Positions 45,671 to 57,804 are shown, numbered from the stretch's first letter. The stretch is DNA of 64,000 bases from Actinomycetes bacterium (GCA_022601135.1 JAHZJB010000142.1:28109-92108); one strand, 5' to 3'. Numbers and translations: made by a program. Notes: a model not told the origin generated them from the sequence alone.

Positions 45671-46258
45671 ATGACTGCTGAGCTCTGCCTGGCACAGGAT
45701 CCGGACGCTGATCAACTGCTCTCCGAAGATCCGTTCGCGCTTCTGGTCGGAATGCTCCTCGATCAGCAGATCCCGATGGAGGTGGCGTTCAGCGGCCCGA
45801 AGAAGATCGCTGACCGGATCGGCGGGTTCGACGCACGGGTGATCGCGGACTACAACCCCGCGGATTTCGCCGCGCTGTGCTCCCAAACACCTGCGATTCA
45901 TCGGTTTCCGGGTTCCATGGCCAAGCGGGTGCAGGCGTTGGCCGGGGTGATCGTTGAGCAGTACGGCGGCGACGCTGCTGCGCTGTGGACAGCGGGCGGG
46001 CCCGATGGGCCGGACGTGCTGCGGAGGCTCAAGGCGTTGCCGGGGTTCGGGGAACAGAAGGCCAAGATCTTCCTGGCGCTGCTCGGAAAGCAGTACGGCG
46101 TGACGCCGAAGGGATGGCGGGCGGCCGCGGGCGACTACGGCACGGCAGGCACGCATATGTCGGTGGCGGACGTGCGAGACGCCGGATCGCTGACGAAGGT
46201 GCGGACGTACAAGAAACAAGCCAAGGCTGCGGCGAAGGCCGCCAGAACCGAACGCTGA
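45671..46258 (+). CDS. HhH-GPD family base-excision DNA repair protein
   Basis: A 195-residue protein corresponding by position to Rv1156. It shows a helix-hairpin-helix near residue 115 (LKALPGFGEQKAKIF) in an HhH-GPD-like fold. The usual catalytic Asp of glycosylases about 18-20 residues after the hairpin is not obvious here, so the substrate and even activity are uncertain. It also lacks the Fe-S cluster cysteines of EndoIII. The start is ATG 45671. It converges on the recombinase gene. Confidence 0.85.
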   Translation: MTAELCLAQDPDADQLLSEDPFALLVGMLLDQQIPMEVAFSGPKKIADRIGGFDARVIADYNPADFAALCSQTPAIHRFPGSMAKRVQALAGVIVEQYGGDAAALWTAGGPDGPDVLRRLKALPGFGEQKAKIFLALLGKQYGVTPKGWRAAAGDYGTAGTHMSVADVRDAGSLTKVRTYKKQAKAAAKAARTER

Positions 46259-46292
46259 TATCGACTCTGCGGTCGGGTCGCGTTGTCGGTTT

Positions 46293-46682
46293 CTACCTGG
46301 CTGGGGATCCGTGGCGGGCTTCGTCCAGGGCGGCCAGATCGCCGAGAATCTCGGCCACCACCCGCCCGCTCGCGGTGGCTGTATCGAGACCATTCTGCAG
46401 ACAGCGCAGTGTGATTCCGCGGGTGGTTAGATCTGTGACGGTCTGGGTGACTTCGGCAGCGGACCGGCCCAGCCTTTCGAGCGACACGACCGTGACGACG
46501 TCGCCCGAGCGGGCATAGCTGAGCAGGGCCAGCAACCCGGCCCGTAACTTGTCCGCCGATCCCATCGCTCTGTCGGTGAAGATTCTCCGTCGGTCCACGC
46601 CGGCGCCGGCGAGCTCGTCGAGTTGCTCGTCGAGGTCCTGGTCGTTAGCACCGACCGTGGCATAGCCCAACGTGACCGTCAC
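46293..46682 (-). CDS. Serine recombinase (resolvase) N-terminal domain protein, catalytic residues lost
   Basis: A 129-residue protein clearly alignable with the resolvase/invertase catalytic domain: GYATVGANDQ, IFTDRAMGSADK, LERLGRSAAEV, ILGDLAALDEAR. The catalytic Ser (position 10 in gamma-delta resolvase) is Gly11, the Arg before it is Thr9, and Asp67 is Glu69; the two Arg of the LxRLGR motif remain. It ends before the DNA-binding domain. It is therefore almost certainly unable to cut DNA: either a decaying remnant or a recruited structural protein. Confidence 0.75.
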   Translation of the reverse strand: MTVTLGYATVGANDQDLDEQLDELAGAGVDRRRIFTDRAMGSADKLRAGLLALLSYARSGDVVTVVSLERLGRSAAEVTQTVTDLTTRGITLRCLQNGLDTATASGRVVAEILGDLAALDEARHGSPAR

Positions 46683-46784
46683 ACATTGAAGGTCTCACGG
46701 GACGGGCGCACCGGCGAAGAGACTCGCCGTTACGGCGATTCCGGACCTCGATCAGAGGCGGGCCCGCTGTGCCATTGTGAACGG

Positions 46785-46931
46785 ATGAAGACTCACCTGA
46801 ATTGCCCCTGCGGAGAAGCCATCACCGGGAAGGACGAGGACGATCTGGTGGAAAAAACCCAATCCCACCTCTCCGAGACGCATCCTGGCCTGAGCTACGA
46901 CCGCGACGCGATCCTGTTCATGGCCTACTGA
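46785..46931 (+). CDS. DUF1059 family small protein
   Basis: A 48-residue protein from ATG 46785. It has the DUF1059 features: an N-terminal CPCG motif (LNCPCGEAITG) and a later THPGLSYDRDAI segment with His. The cysteine pair and His suggest metal binding, but no function is established. It is divergent from the recombinase gene and followed by a long inverted repeat. Confidence 0.82.
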   Translation: MKTHLNCPCGEAITGKDEDDLVEKTQSHLSETHPGLSYDRDAILFMAY

Positions 46932-46938
46932 CCTGCAG

Positions 46939-46996
46939 CGAACTGGGTTTGCCGGTTGTGGATCTTCAATGATGCACGACCGGCAGACCCAGTTCG
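46939..46996. terminator. 58-base inverted repeat between convergent genes (bidirectional terminator candidate)
   Basis: Bases 46939-46956 and 46979-46996 are complementary over 18 positions with one mismatch (stem CGAACTGGGTTTGCCGGT), around a 22-base loop. It begins 7 bases after the DUF1059 stop and lies 40 bases from the stop of the convergent secreted-protein gene. It should end transcription from both sides; there is no T-tract. It could also be a short mobile repeat. Confidence 0.6.
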
Positions 46997-47036
46997 GCGC
47001 GGCGGCGCGACGGTGTTGCTGCGCATGGGCGCATTG

Positions 47037-48110
47037 TCATGGGACGACGGTCGAGCCGATCGTCGGCATGAACTGGCACTGCTTCTCGGTCGTGGTGACC
47101 TGACCGAAGATCGTCGACATGATGCTGCCTGATCCGGTGTCGACGATCGCTGACAGCGTCGTCGGCCCGTCGGGGTTGATATCCGGGCGCGGCGTGAGCG
47201 TGGCGCTGCCCGACTCGCCGGTGCTCAGGTTCACCCAGGTGACGTTGAGTGGCAGCTCTTGTTCGGCCGCGGGTGCGGGCGTACCGATCGCGGTGAAGAC
47301 GTATGCCGTCTGACCGGGTCCCGGGCCCGGCACGGGGATATTGGCCGGACCTGCCACCGAAATCGCCGTCGCCAGGACGTTCCCCCCGTCGGCCAGGCAG
47401 CCGTTACTGATCGACGGATACAGGAAGTCCTGGGTCACCGGTGCGTCGGGGCCGAAGTCAGGCGCCCCGCCGGGTGCCGGTCCATCCGGTCCTGGTCCAG
47501 GCGCCGCGTCGGCAAGCGGCTCGGGCGGCGCAATCGGTGCCGCCAGCGGTTCGGGTGCCGCAACCGGGTCAACATGCGGCTCGGGCGGCGCGACCGGTGG
47601 CGGCTCCACAACGGGTGCCGCAGCGGGTGGCGGGTCTGCAGCGGGCGCTGGTGCCGCCGCGGGAACCACTGCGTGCGCTGCCTCCGGTGCGGGCTCCGGC
47701 AGGGCCTCCGGTGCCGGGCCCACCGCATGCGCAGGGTTGACACCCGTGGGCAGGTGCGCCTGGGCGCCGGGTACTGCCCCGGGTGCCGGTGTGTGGGCAA
47801 CCGGATTGGCGACGAACTCGTTGACGGCGACGGCGACATCACGGGTGGGCCTCGGTGCCGCCGCATCTCCGGCGAACACCGCGGCCGCGGCCATCAGCAT
47901 CGAAGCGGCGTTGCTCGGGTCGAACGCCGCCTGCTGAATGACAGGTCCGAGGCTCTGCATCAACGGCAGACCTGGAGCTTGCAGCGCGTCGATCGGCAGC
48001 GGCAACGCCGCCGGATCGGCGTGAGCGACCGTGGTCGAGCCGACCAGCAGCAGCGCGGTCGATGCGCCCACCGCCATCGCGGTGGTGAGCACCGTCCTGT
48101 TCGTTGACAT
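47037..48110 (-). CDS. Secreted Ala/Pro-rich protein (Rv1157c-like)
   Basis: A 357-residue protein with a signal peptide (cleavage near VAHA-DP, about residue 31), a short helical region, a long low-complexity Pro/Ala stretch (about 100-225), and a C-terminal domain of about 130 residues with one Cys pair. Its place between the HhH-GPD gene and pimE matches Rv1157c. It is an exported or cell-wall protein of unknown function. A related, shorter gene follows upstream on the same strand, 48 bases away. Confidence 0.83.
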   Translation of the reverse strand: MSTNRTVLTTAMAVGASTALLLVGSTTVAHADPAALPLPIDALQAPGLPLMQSLGPVIQQAAFDPSNAASMLMAAAAVFAGDAAAPRPTRDVAVAVNEFVANPVAHTPAPGAVPGAQAHLPTGVNPAHAVGPAPEALPEPAPEAAHAVVPAAAPAPAADPPPAAAPVVEPPPVAPPEPHVDPVAAPEPLAAPIAPPEPLADAAPGPGPDGPAPGGAPDFGPDAPVTQDFLYPSISNGCLADGGNVLATAISVAGPANIPVPGPGPGQTAYVFTAIGTPAPAAEQELPLNVTWVNLSTGESGSATLTPRPDINPDGPTTLSAIVDTGSGSIMSTIFGQVTTTEKQCQFMPTIGSTVVP

Positions 48111-48158
48111 TTTTCCCCAATGCGTTCGGTGGGCCAGGTGGATGGAGGCAGATCTGGG

Positions 48159-48794
48159 TCAGGGCAAGGCCGACAGCGGGGTGCTCACACTTCCCACGGG
48201 AGCGGCGGGCGCCGCGGGAAGCGCAGGTGCGGTGGCTGTGCCCGCGCTCGGCAGCAGGCCCGCCAACGGCGTGCCGATCGGCAGCAATGAGGCCAGACCG
48301 CCGGGGACGCCCAGCTGATCGGTGAGAGCGGCCGGCAGCAGCGACGGGCTCGGCGCGGGAATCGCGTCGGCGGGAGGCACTGTGGTGGTGTTGCCCTGCG
48401 GGATGGCCGCCCCGGGCAGTGCCAGGGCCGTCTCGGGTAGTGCGGTCATGGCCCCGGTAACCGCGCCGGGCAGTGCCGATATCTCCTCGGGGACGGTGAC
48501 TGACGCGGTCGTCGTCGAGGGGGCGGCCGGGGTCACCGCGGTGGTCGGCGCAGTCGCGCCCAGGACGTTGGCGAACGTCTGCATGAACTGCGCCGCAGCC
48601 GCGGGATTCGCCGCGAGCTGCTGCAGGAACGGCAGGCCGGGCACTGCGGCAGCGGGCGCCGGCAGGGGTGCCGGCGCGGGTGCCGGCGCGGGTACCGGCT
48701 CAGCCGCCGCAGATGTACTGAGCACCAAAGCAGTTGAGGCGGATGCCGCCGCTGCGATCATCGTGGTTGCGATCATTTTCCCGGTGCGATGCAT
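48159..48794 (-). CDS. Secreted Ala/Pro-rich protein (Rv1158c-like)
   Basis: A 211-residue protein with a signal peptide (cleavage near SAAAEP, about residue 32), a Pro-Ala-Pro repeat, and an Ala/Val/Pro-rich remainder. It shares the FLQQLAANPAAAAQFMQTFA type of segment with the neighbouring secreted protein, so the two look like diverged duplicates. It corresponds to Rv1158c by position. Function is unknown. The upstream region (48795-49000) is shared with pimE and contains the 8-base palindrome ACACGTGT at 48883-48890. Confidence 0.83.
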   Translation of the reverse strand: MHRTGKMIATTMIAAAASASTALVLSTSAAAEPVPAPAPAPAPLPAPAAAVPGLPFLQQLAANPAAAAQFMQTFANVLGATAPTTAVTPAAPSTTTASVTVPEEISALPGAVTGAMTALPETALALPGAAIPQGNTTTVPPADAIPAPSPSLLPAALTDQLGVPGGLASLLPIGTPLAGLLPSAGTATAPALPAAPAAPVGSVSTPLSALP

Positions 48795-49000
48795 GAGTTT
48801 CTCCCAGATTCCTTGACGGCCGTAGACGGCTCAGTTGGCCGCGTGAACCCGAAGCTAGCCTGTTGCTAGAGGTACTCAAGTGACACGTGTGGCATTTACT
48901 CAACCGTTACGGACGCGAGTGTCGTTCGTGACGGCTCGCTAAAGTCAGGCGCATCGACGTCCCAGCTATCGCCCCCGCCTCAGCCGGCTTCGGCTCGCAG

Positions 49001-50173
49001 TTGACAGCACGGCTGTCCGCCGCGGCCCCGGTGTTGTTGATTCTGAGCGTCGGGGCGCGTTTGGCGTGGGCCTACCTGTTGCCCAACGGTGCGAATTTCG
49101 TCGACCTGCATGTCTACCTCGGCGGCGCCGGCGCGCTTGATCATCCCGGCACGCTCTATGACTACGTGTACGCAGAGCAGACGCCGGACTTCCCGCTGCC
49201 GTTCACCTATCCGCCGTTTGCGGCAATGCTGTTCTACCCGCTGCATCTGTTGCCGTTCTGGTTGGTCGCGCTGGCTTGGCAATTCGGTACCGTCGCGGCG
49301 CTCTACGGTGTGGTGCGCATCAGCCAACGCCTGCTGCCTGCCCTGAGCGCGTCGAACGGCCGGCGCGTCGCGATGCTGTGGACCGCCATCGGCATCTGGA
49401 CCGAACCGTTGCGCAGCACGTTCGACTACGGCCAGGTCAACGTGGTGTTGGTGCTGGCCGTTCTCTACGCCGTCTACACCACACGGTGGTGGCTCTCCGG
49501 GCTTCTTGTCGGCCTCGCCGCGGGAGTGAAGCTGACCCCCGCCGTGTCCGGTTTGTATTTCCTGGGGGCGCGGCGCTGGGCTGCGCTGGCGTTCTCCGTA
49601 CTCGTGTTCGGTGTGACGGTCGGGGTGTCGGCCCTCGTCGTCGGCGACCAGGCCCGCTACTACTTCACCGAACTACTCGGCGATGCGAGTCGGGTCGGCC
49701 CGGTCGGGACGTCGTTCAACCAGTCGTGGCGCGGCGGGATCTCGCGGATCCTGGGATTCGACGCCGGCTACGGTCCCCTGGTGCTGATCGGCATCGCAGC
49801 GACGGCGGTACTGGCGGTGCTGGCGTGGCGCGCGGTCGGTGGCGCCGGAGACCGGCTTGCCGCCATCGTCATAGTGCAATTGTTCGGCTTGCTCTTGTCA
49901 CCGATCTCGTGGACTCATCACTGGGTGTGGCTGATACCGCTGATGATCTGGCTGCTGCATGGTCCGCTCCGGGAGCGGCTCGGGGCCCGCGTACTGGGCT
50001 GGGGCTGGCTGGCGCTCACGGTTGTGGGCGTGCCGTGGTTGCTCAGCTTTGCCCAACCGAGCATCTGGGAGATCTCCCGGCCGTGGTATCTGGCATGGCC
50101 GGGTTTGATCTATATCGTCGCCACGCTGGTGACGTTGGCGTGGATCGCCGCTACTGCCCGACGATCCGGTTGA
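49001..50173 (+). CDS. pimE: PimE, polyprenol-phosphate-mannose-dependent PIM mannosyltransferase
   Basis: A 390-residue GT-C protein with about ten transmembrane helices. The first loop has [10 protein letters not shown], whose Asp corresponds to the essential Asp58 of M. tuberculosis PimE. The enzyme adds an alpha-1,2-mannose to PIM4 to make PIM5, directing the pathway to polar PIMs. No ATG or GTG exists upstream in this frame before a stop, so TTG 49001 is used. Its 3' end overlaps the convergent phhB gene by 23 bases. Confidence 0.9.
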   Translation: MTARLSAAAPVLLILSVGARLAWAYLLPNGANFVDLHVYLGGAGALDHPGTLYDYVYAEQTPDFPLPFTYPPFAAMLFYPLHLLPFWLVALAWQFGTVAALYGVVRISQRLLPALSASNGRRVAMLWTAIGIWTEPLRSTFDYGQVNVVLVLAVLYAVYTTRWWLSGLLVGLAAGVKLTPAVSGLYFLGARRWAALAFSVLVFGVTVGVSALVVGDQARYYFTELLGDASRVGPVGTSFNQSWRGGISRILGFDAGYGPLVLIGIAATAVLAVLAWRAVGGAGDRLAAIVIVQLFGLLLSPISWTHHWVWLIPLMIWLLHGPLRERLGARVLGWGWLALTVVGVPWLLSFAQPSIWEISRPWYLAWPGLIYIVATLVTLAWIAATARRSG

Positions 50174-50435
50174 TGTCAGCCGCCATCGCCACATCCTTGT
50201 CGGTGATTCCACCTTCGGAGTGCGTTACCAGCACGAAAGTGACTGTTCGCCAGCGGATATCGATGTCGGGATGATGGTCCTGGGCTTCTGCGTGCACGGC
50301 CACCCGGTGCACAGCGTCGATGCCGTCGAGGAACGCGGGGAACTTGATCGAGCGGCGCAGCGCACCGTCGCTGCGCTCCCAGCCATCCAGATCGGGCAGG
50401 GCGGCGATTAATTGGTCATCCGTTAACACAGCCAT
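50151..50435 (-). CDS. phhB: Pterin-4a-carbinolamine dehydratase
   Basis: A 94-residue protein with the family's size and motifs: [20 protein letters not shown] contains the active-site histidines, and [11 protein letters not shown] follows. It dehydrates 4a-hydroxy-tetrahydropterin; in bacteria without phenylalanine hydroxylase its role is unclear. It corresponds to Rv1159A between pimE and mutT2. ATG 50435 is the start; the frame is open further up, but that part overlaps mutT2. Confidence 0.9.
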   Translation of the reverse strand: MAVLTDDQLIAALPDLDGWERSDGALRRSIKFPAFLDGIDAVHRVAVHAEAQDHHPDIDIRWRTVTFVLVTHSEGGITDKDVAMAADINRIVGQ

Positions 50436-50474
50436 GTGTGTGACGGTATACCTTTCCCGACAGTGTCGAACCAG

Positions 50475-50885
50475 ATGACGAACCAGATGTCTGACCAGCT
50501 GCCGAATCTGACCGTGGTCGCGGGAGCGTTGATCCACGACCGCACGCTGCTCGTTGCTCAGCGCGCTCGACCGCCCGAGCTGGCCGGCCTGTGGGAACTG
50601 CCCGGCGGAAAGGTGGCGCCCGGCGAGACCGACAGAGTTGCGTTGGCGCGGGAGCTGCGGGAGGAACTCGGGATCGGTGTCGCAGTGGGAGCCCGCCTCG
50701 GTGCCGACGTCGCGTTGAGCGCAACCTCGACGCTGCGCGCCTACCTCGTCACGCATACCCACGGCGCACTGCAACCCAACGACCACCGTGCGCTGCGATG
50801 GGTGGGCGCCGACGACATCGCACATCTGCCGTGGGTACCGGCCGATACCGCGTGGCTGCCGCAGCTCACGTCGCTGCTGCGGTGA
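50475..50885 (+). CDS. mutT2: Nudix hydrolase MutT2
   Basis: A 136-residue protein with a complete Nudix box, from [11 protein letters not shown] to [10 protein letters not shown] (Gx5Ex7REUxEExGU). It matches M. tuberculosis MutT2 in length and flanking motifs ([14 protein letters not shown] and [13 protein letters not shown]). MutT2 hydrolyses pyrimidine and oxidised nucleotides such as dCTP and 5-methyl-dCTP. ATG 50475 is chosen; ATG 50487 is possible. It is divergent from phhB. Confidence 0.9.
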   Translation: MTNQMSDQLPNLTVVAGALIHDRTLLVAQRARPPELAGLWELPGGKVAPGETDRVALARELREELGIGVAVGARLGADVALSATSTLRAYLVTHTHGALQPNDHRALRWVGADDIAHLPWVPADTAWLPQLTSLLR

Positions 50886-50893
50886 CGCGCACC

Positions 50894-52678
<1,785 letters not shown>

Positions 52679-52916
52679 CGTCTCCTCGTCGTCATCGTTC
52701 GGCTACGTATCGTCGTCATCGTGTGGTTGCGTATCTGCGCAAGTTTCGTTGTGGAGGGTCGGCACGCGGGGAAGACCCTACCCGCTCGTCAAGTGAAGAC
52801 ATCGAAGAACTCACCAGCGGCCGGGTTTCACCCGGCGCGCTGACTCATCGGAAGCACTGATCAGCTTCGCGCTCAGCGTGCTCCGTCGTCGATCAACTGC
52901 CGCGCCATGCGCGCCG

Positions 52917-53189
52917 TCAGTAGTGCAGCCGGTCACCTTCCACCCGGACGTCCGTTCGCCGGCCTGGATGGGCAGCGGCGTGGATCGGGTGGGTGAGCAC
53001 CGGATGACGGCAATGTGGGCAGGACTCCCTCGGCCGATTGGCAGAGTTGAACGCCAGGTGGTGGCATTCCGAGCATCGCACGAGGTACAGGGCGCCGATC
53101 CAGTTCAGGAGCCCCAGATAGATCGCCACGGTCGTGCCGACCGCGAGCACGGTGATCAGGACGATGGTGAGCACTTGGTAAACCGTCAT
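52917..53189 (-). CDS. Small membrane protein with zinc-ribbon motif
   Basis: A 90-residue protein from ATG 53189, eight bases after GGAGGTG (an in-frame GTG at 53198 lies within the ribosome site). One long hydrophobic segment (about 6-38) is followed by two CxxC knuckles (CSEC and CPHC) separated by about 16 residues, a zinc-ribbon. The tail is basic and His-rich. Function is unknown. It is upstream of the BCCT gene on the same strand (238-base gap) and divergent from typA. Confidence 0.75.
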   Translation of the reverse strand: MTVYQVLTIVLITVLAVGTTVAIYLGLLNWIGALYLVRCSECHHLAFNSANRPRESCPHCRHPVLTHPIHAAAHPGRRTDVRVEGDRLHY

Positions 53190-53378
53190 GATGGCCACCT
53201 CCAGAATGCGCCTCGACGGATGGCTCTCAGGATACTCCCGCCGACCTGGTCAGGGCATGGTTTTGGGGCGCGTTCGAGCGCTTTTTCCGCCTCTTCGCGG
53301 CGGCGGGCGGGTCCGGTTCCGGGGGAGCTGTCTGTCTCGTTTTCGTGATCGGTGCGCTGCACTGCCACAATCACCGAC

Positions 53379-55280
53379 GTGGATGCACGCCCCGTTTTTC
53401 GCAACGTCGCCATCGTGGCTCACGTCGACCACGGCAAGACGACCCTGGTCGACGCGATGTTGCGACAATCGGGGGCCTTGAGTAACCGCGGTGACGACGC
53501 GATCGAACGCCTGATGGACTCCGGTGACCTCGAAAAGGAGAAGGGCATCACGATTCTGGCGAAGAACACCGCCGTCCATCGCCACCACCCCGACGGCGGC
53601 ATGACGGTGATCAACGTCATCGACACTCCCGGTCACGCCGACTTCGGCGGTGAGGTCGAACGGGGCCTCTCCATGGTCGACGGGGTACTGCTGTTGGTCG
53701 ACGCCTCGGAGGGGCCGCTGCCACAGACACGGTTCGTACTGCGCAAGGCCCTGGCCGCGCACCTGCCGGTCATTCTCGTCGTCAACAAGACCGACCGCCC
53801 GGATGCCCGGATCGCCGAAGTCGTCTCCGAGAGTCATGACCTGCTGCTCGACGTGGCCTCTGACCTGGACGAAGAGGCCCAGAAGGCTGCTGAGGACGCC
53901 CTCGGGCTGCCGACGCTCTACGCCTCCGGGCGTGCGGGGATCGCGAGCACCGTCGAACCCGCCAATGGTGAGAACCCGGCGGGGGAGAACCTCGACCCAC
54001 TGTTCGACGTGCTTCTCGAACACATTCCACCGCCGCTGGGCGACCCCGATTCGCCGCTCCAGGCGCTGGTGACCAACCTCGACGCGTCGGCGTTCCTCGG
54101 CCGGCTCGCGCTGATCCGGATTTACAAGGGCCGCATCCACAAGGGGCAGCAGGTGGCGTGGATGCGTGAGGTCGAGGGGCATCCGGTGATCACGAACGCC
54201 AAGATCACCGAGCTGCTGGTCACCGAGGGCGTGGAACGTACGTCGACCAGTGAGGCGATCGCTGGCGATATCGTCGCGGTGGCAGGCCTGCCGGACATCA
54301 TGATCGGCGACACGCTGGCCGACACCGAACACGCTCACGCGCTGCCCCGCATCACTGTTGACGAGCCGGCCATCTCGGTCACGATCGGCACCAACACGTC
54401 TCCGCTGGCCGGCAAGGTCTCGGGTCACAAGCTGACCGCCCGGATGTTGAAAGCGCGCTTGGACGCTGAACTGGTCGGCAATGTGTCGATCAAGGTTGTC
54501 GACATCGGCCGACCGGACGCCTGGGAAGTACAGGGCCGAGGCGAGTTGGCGCTGGCAGTATTGGTTGAGCAGATGCGACGCGAGGGTTTCGAGCTGACGG
54601 TGGGCAAACCGCAGGTGGTTACCAGGACGATAGACGGCACGCTGCATGAGCCGTTCGAGGCTATGACGATCGACTGTCCCGACGAGTTCGTCGGCGCCAT
54701 CACCCAGCTGATGGCGGCGAGGAAGGGCCGGATGGAGGAGATGACCAACCACGCCGCCGGCTGGGTGCGGATGGACTTCATCGTGCCCAGCCGCGGACTC
54801 ATCGGCTTCCGGACGGACTTCCTGACGCTGACCCGCGGCACCGGGATTGCCAACGCCGTTTTCGACGGCTACCGCCCATGGGCAGGGGAGATCCGGGCCC
54901 GCCACACCGGGTCGCTGGTGTCTGACCGCGCCGGTTCGGTGACGCCGTTTGCGATGATGCAGCTTTCTGACCGCGGTCAGTTCTTCGTAGAACCAGGAGA
55001 CGACACCTACGAGGGCCAGGTCGTCGGGATCAATCCGAGGGCCGAGGACCTCGACGTCAACGTCACTCGTGAAAAGAAGCTCACCAACATGCGATCCTCG
55101 ACCGCCGACGTGATGGAGACACTGGCCCGCCCGCTCGAGTTGGGGCTGGAACAGGCGATGGAGTTCTGCGCGGAGGACGAGTGCGTCGAGGTCACCCCCG
55201 AGGTGGTCAGGGTCCGCAAGGCGGAACTCGACGCCACGCTGCGTGCCCGCGCCCGCTCGCGTGCCAAGGCCCGCGGCTAA
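53379..55280 (+). CDS. typA: TypA/BipA ribosome-associated GTPase
   Basis: A 633-residue translational GTPase with AHVDHGKTT (G1), the ITILAKNT switch, [10 protein letters not shown] (G3) and NKTD (G4), followed by EF-G-like domains and the TypA-specific C-terminal domain. It binds ribosomes during stress and helps 50S assembly. I choose GTG 53379: it has CACAAT seven bases upstream, suggesting a leaderless start; GTG 53352 is the alternative. It corresponds to Rv1165. Confidence 0.92.
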   Translation: MDARPVFRNVAIVAHVDHGKTTLVDAMLRQSGALSNRGDDAIERLMDSGDLEKEKGITILAKNTAVHRHHPDGGMTVINVIDTPGHADFGGEVERGLSMVDGVLLLVDASEGPLPQTRFVLRKALAAHLPVILVVNKTDRPDARIAEVVSESHDLLLDVASDLDEEAQKAAEDALGLPTLYASGRAGIASTVEPANGENPAGENLDPLFDVLLEHIPPPLGDPDSPLQALVTNLDASAFLGRLALIRIYKGRIHKGQQVAWMREVEGHPVITNAKITELLVTEGVERTSTSEAIAGDIVAVAGLPDIMIGDTLADTEHAHALPRITVDEPAISVTIGTNTSPLAGKVSGHKLTARMLKARLDAELVGNVSIKVVDIGRPDAWEVQGRGELALAVLVEQMRREGFELTVGKPQVVTRTIDGTLHEPFEAMTIDCPDEFVGAITQLMAARKGRMEEMTNHAAGWVRMDFIVPSRGLIGFRTDFLTLTRGTGIANAVFDGYRPWAGEIRARHTGSLVSDRAGSVTPFAMMQLSDRGQFFVEPGDDTYEGQVVGINPRAEDLDVNVTREKKLTNMRSSTADVMETLARPLELGLEQAMEFCAEDECVEVTPEVVRVRKAELDATLRARARSRAKARG

Positions 55281-55294
55281 AGGGGGGGGCAGCC

Positions 55295-55804
55295 ATGGAG
55301 TCGACTGCGAACGGAACCGTCGTCGAGCGCGAGTGTCTGGTGGACGCCCCCGCGGATCGGGTGTGGCAACGGGTCGTGACCCCGGCGGGTATCAACGACG
55401 AACTTCGGCCGTGGATGACTATGTCGATGCCGCGGGGTGCCAGTTCGTTGACCATCGACAACATCCCGATCGGCGAGCCGCTCGGCCGGTCTTGGCTGCG
55501 GTTGTTCGGTGTGCTGCCATTCGACTACGACCATCTCAGCATCACCGCGCTGGAACCCGGGCGCGCCTTTCGGGAGGAGTCGACGATGCTCAGCATGAGC
55601 CGCTGGCAGCATGAACGAACTGTTACCCCCCATAACCGCGATGAAGCTGGGAAGGACGGTGTATCCGGGAAAACCATTGTGCGCGATCGCATCACATTTG
55701 TGCTCCGGCCCGGCCTGCGGTTCGCGACACCGATGGTGGCGGCCGGGCTCCGATCACTGTTCGGTCATCGTCACCGCCGGCTGCAGCGGTACTTCCAGCG
55801 ATGA
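55295..55804 (+). CDS. SRPBCC (START-like) ligand-binding protein
   Basis: A 169-residue protein with a START/Bet v1-like layout: an early strand-helix block ([16 protein letters not shown]), a glycine/proline loop and a C-terminal helix with [10 protein letters not shown]. The fold binds hydrophobic ligands. ATG 55295 is 14 bases after the typA stop and follows a run of nine G bases that includes the ribosome site. It lies between typA and lpqW, where I recall no such gene in M. tuberculosis. The ligand is unknown. Confidence 0.78.
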   Translation: MESTANGTVVERECLVDAPADRVWQRVVTPAGINDELRPWMTMSMPRGASSLTIDNIPIGEPLGRSWLRLFGVLPFDYDHLSITALEPGRAFREESTMLSMSRWQHERTVTPHNRDEAGKDGVSGKTIVRDRITFVLRPGLRFATPMVAAGLRSLFGHRHRRLQRYFQR

Positions 55805-55868
55805 CGGAACCCGGTGGCAGCGCCGGTGCCTCAGGTATCGGACGGTCGCAGGTCGATACGCTGACGGG

Positions 55869-57743
55869 GTGTTCGTGACTCTGCATCGCGCCATCGCGGT
55901 GGTCGCGGCGTCGATGGCGGTGATCCTGCCGACCTCTGCCTGCACAGTCAGCGCGCCGCCGGCCCCGCAGAGCACCGACACCACCGAGCCCACGCCGCCG
56001 CCACCGAGGAGGGCGACGCAGATCATCATGGCGATCGACTCGATCGGCCCCGGGTTCAACGCCCACCTGCTCTCCGACCAGTCCCCGGTGAACGCGGCCA
56101 TCAGCTCGCTTGTCCTGCCCAGTTCGTTCCGTCCGGTAGCCGACGCAGCAACCACAACCGGGTCACGTTGGGAATTGGACACATCGCTGTTGGAGTCGGC
56201 CGAGGTCACCAGCGAGGACCCGTTCACAGTGACCTACAAGATCCGCCCCGAAGCACAGTGGACGGACAATTCGCCGATCGCGGCCGACGACTACTGGTAT
56301 CTGTGGCGCCAGATGGTCGGCCAGCCGGGCACCGTGGACCCGGCCGGCTACGACCTGATCACCGGCGTGCAGTCGGTCGAAGGCGGAAAAACTGCGGTCG
56401 TGACTTTTTCCCAGCGGTATCCGGCCTGGCGAGAGTTGTTCAACAACATTCTGCCCGCCCACATCGTCAAGGATGTACCCGGCGGATTCCGCGCCGGTTT
56501 GGCGCGTGCGTTGCCGGTGACCGGCGGGCAGTTCCGAGTGGAGAGCATCGATCCGCAGCGCGATGAGATTTTGCTGGCGCGCAACGACAGATACTGGGGA
56601 CGGCCCGCCACCCCCGACCTGATCTTGTTTCGCCGGGGCGGTTCGTCGGCTGCGCTGGCCGACTCGATCCGCAATGGCGACACGCAGGTCGCCCAGGTGC
56701 ATGGTGGCGCGGTGGCGTTCGCGCAGCTCTCCGCGATCCCCGATGTGCGGACGTCGCGCATCATGACACCTCGCGTCCTGCACCTGACGCTGCGCGCGCG
56801 GCGACCGGAGCTCGAGGATTCGCAGGTACGCCGGGCCATTCTGGGGCTGCTCGATGTCAATCTGCTGGCCGCGGTCGGCGCCGGTACCGAGAACGCCGTC
56901 ACGTTGGCGCAGGCACAGGTCCGCACACCGTCGGACCCCGGTTACGTCCCAACCGCCCCGCCCGCGATGACCCGGGAACAGGCGATGACGCTGCTGGCCG
57001 ACGCCGGCTATCGAATCAGTCCGCTGCCGACTCCGGAGCCACCCGCCCCCCGCCCGCCGGAGAACAACCGGGGGCAGCTGACCAAGGACGGCGAACCATT
57101 GAGTCTGGTGCTGGGCGCGGCCGTCAACGATCCGACGTCGGTCGTGGTCGCCAACACCGCCGCTGACCAGTTGCGCAACGTCGGGATCGCGGCGAGGGTC
57201 GCCGCGCTGGATCCGGTTGTTCTCTACGGCGAGGCTTTGGTCAACAACCGGGTCGACGCGGTGATCGGGTGGCATCACGCCGGCGGTGATCTGGCGACGT
57301 CCCTGGCGTCTCGCTTCGGTTGTCCCGCCCTCGAGGCGACCGTTGTCGCCACCGCTTCGCCGCTGCCGTTGGCGTCACCGACCCGGTCGGCGGCGCCATC
57401 ACCGACATCGCCGCGGCCGCGGTCTGCAGGGACCACCACGACGGCGGCCCCGCCACCGCCACCGGCCACCGGCCAGCTGGTCCAGGTGCCGAGCAACATC
57501 ACCGGGATCTGCGACCACAGCATCCAACCCAGGATCAACGCGGCGCTGCGGGGCGCCGCGAACATCAGTGAGGTGATCGACGAGGTCGAGCCGAGCCTGT
57601 GGAACATGTGGACGGTATTACCGATCCTGCAGGACACCACGATTGTCGCGGCCGGGCCCAGTCTGGAGAACGTCAGCCTCACCGGCGCCGTGCCGGTCGG
57701 AATCGTCGGCGATGCCGGCAAGTGGGTCAAGCTGCCTCGTTGA
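55869..57743 (+). CDS. lpqW: LpqW, substrate-binding-protein-like lipoprotein controlling PIM/LAM synthesis
   Basis: A 624-residue lipoprotein with a signal peptide and lipobox ending in Thr-Ser-Ala-Cys (about residue 24), then a periplasmic SBP_bac_5 (oligopeptide-binding-like) fold. A Pro/Ser/Thr-rich insert lies near residues 500-540. GTG 55869 gives the signal peptide; the frame is open to 55611 without one. It corresponds to Rv1166. LpqW regulates the branch between PIM and LM/LAM synthesis, and suppressors of its loss map to pimE, which is also in this window. Confidence 0.88.
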   Translation: MFVTLHRAIAVVAASMAVILPTSACTVSAPPAPQSTDTTEPTPPPPRRATQIIMAIDSIGPGFNAHLLSDQSPVNAAISSLVLPSSFRPVADAATTTGSRWELDTSLLESAEVTSEDPFTVTYKIRPEAQWTDNSPIAADDYWYLWRQMVGQPGTVDPAGYDLITGVQSVEGGKTAVVTFSQRYPAWRELFNNILPAHIVKDVPGGFRAGLARALPVTGGQFRVESIDPQRDEILLARNDRYWGRPATPDLILFRRGGSSAALADSIRNGDTQVAQVHGGAVAFAQLSAIPDVRTSRIMTPRVLHLTLRARRPELEDSQVRRAILGLLDVNLLAAVGAGTENAVTLAQAQVRTPSDPGYVPTAPPAMTREQAMTLLADAGYRISPLPTPEPPAPRPPENNRGQLTKDGEPLSLVLGAAVNDPTSVVVANTAADQLRNVGIAARVAALDPVVLYGEALVNNRVDAVIGWHHAGGDLATSLASRFGCPALEATVVATASPLPLASPTRSAAPSPTSPRPRSAGTTTTAAPPPPPATGQLVQVPSNITGICDHSIQPRINAALRGAANISEVIDEVEPSLWNMWTVLPILQDTTIVAAGPSLENVSLTGAVPVGIVGDAGKWVKLPR

Positions 57744-57804
57744 TCAGGCGCTTTCCGCCGCCCCGCCGCACGGGCAGGGCACACAACCGGGCAAGCTGGT
57801 CGGA

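Noticed and set aside
48855..48869. CTAGC/GCTAG inverted repeat upstream of the secreted-protein gene
   Set aside because: The five-base arms are short enough to be chance; not enough to call an operator.
52679..52916. Riboswitch in the leader of the BCCT gene
   Set aside because: I saw no conserved riboswitch core or convincing long stem in this stretch by eye.
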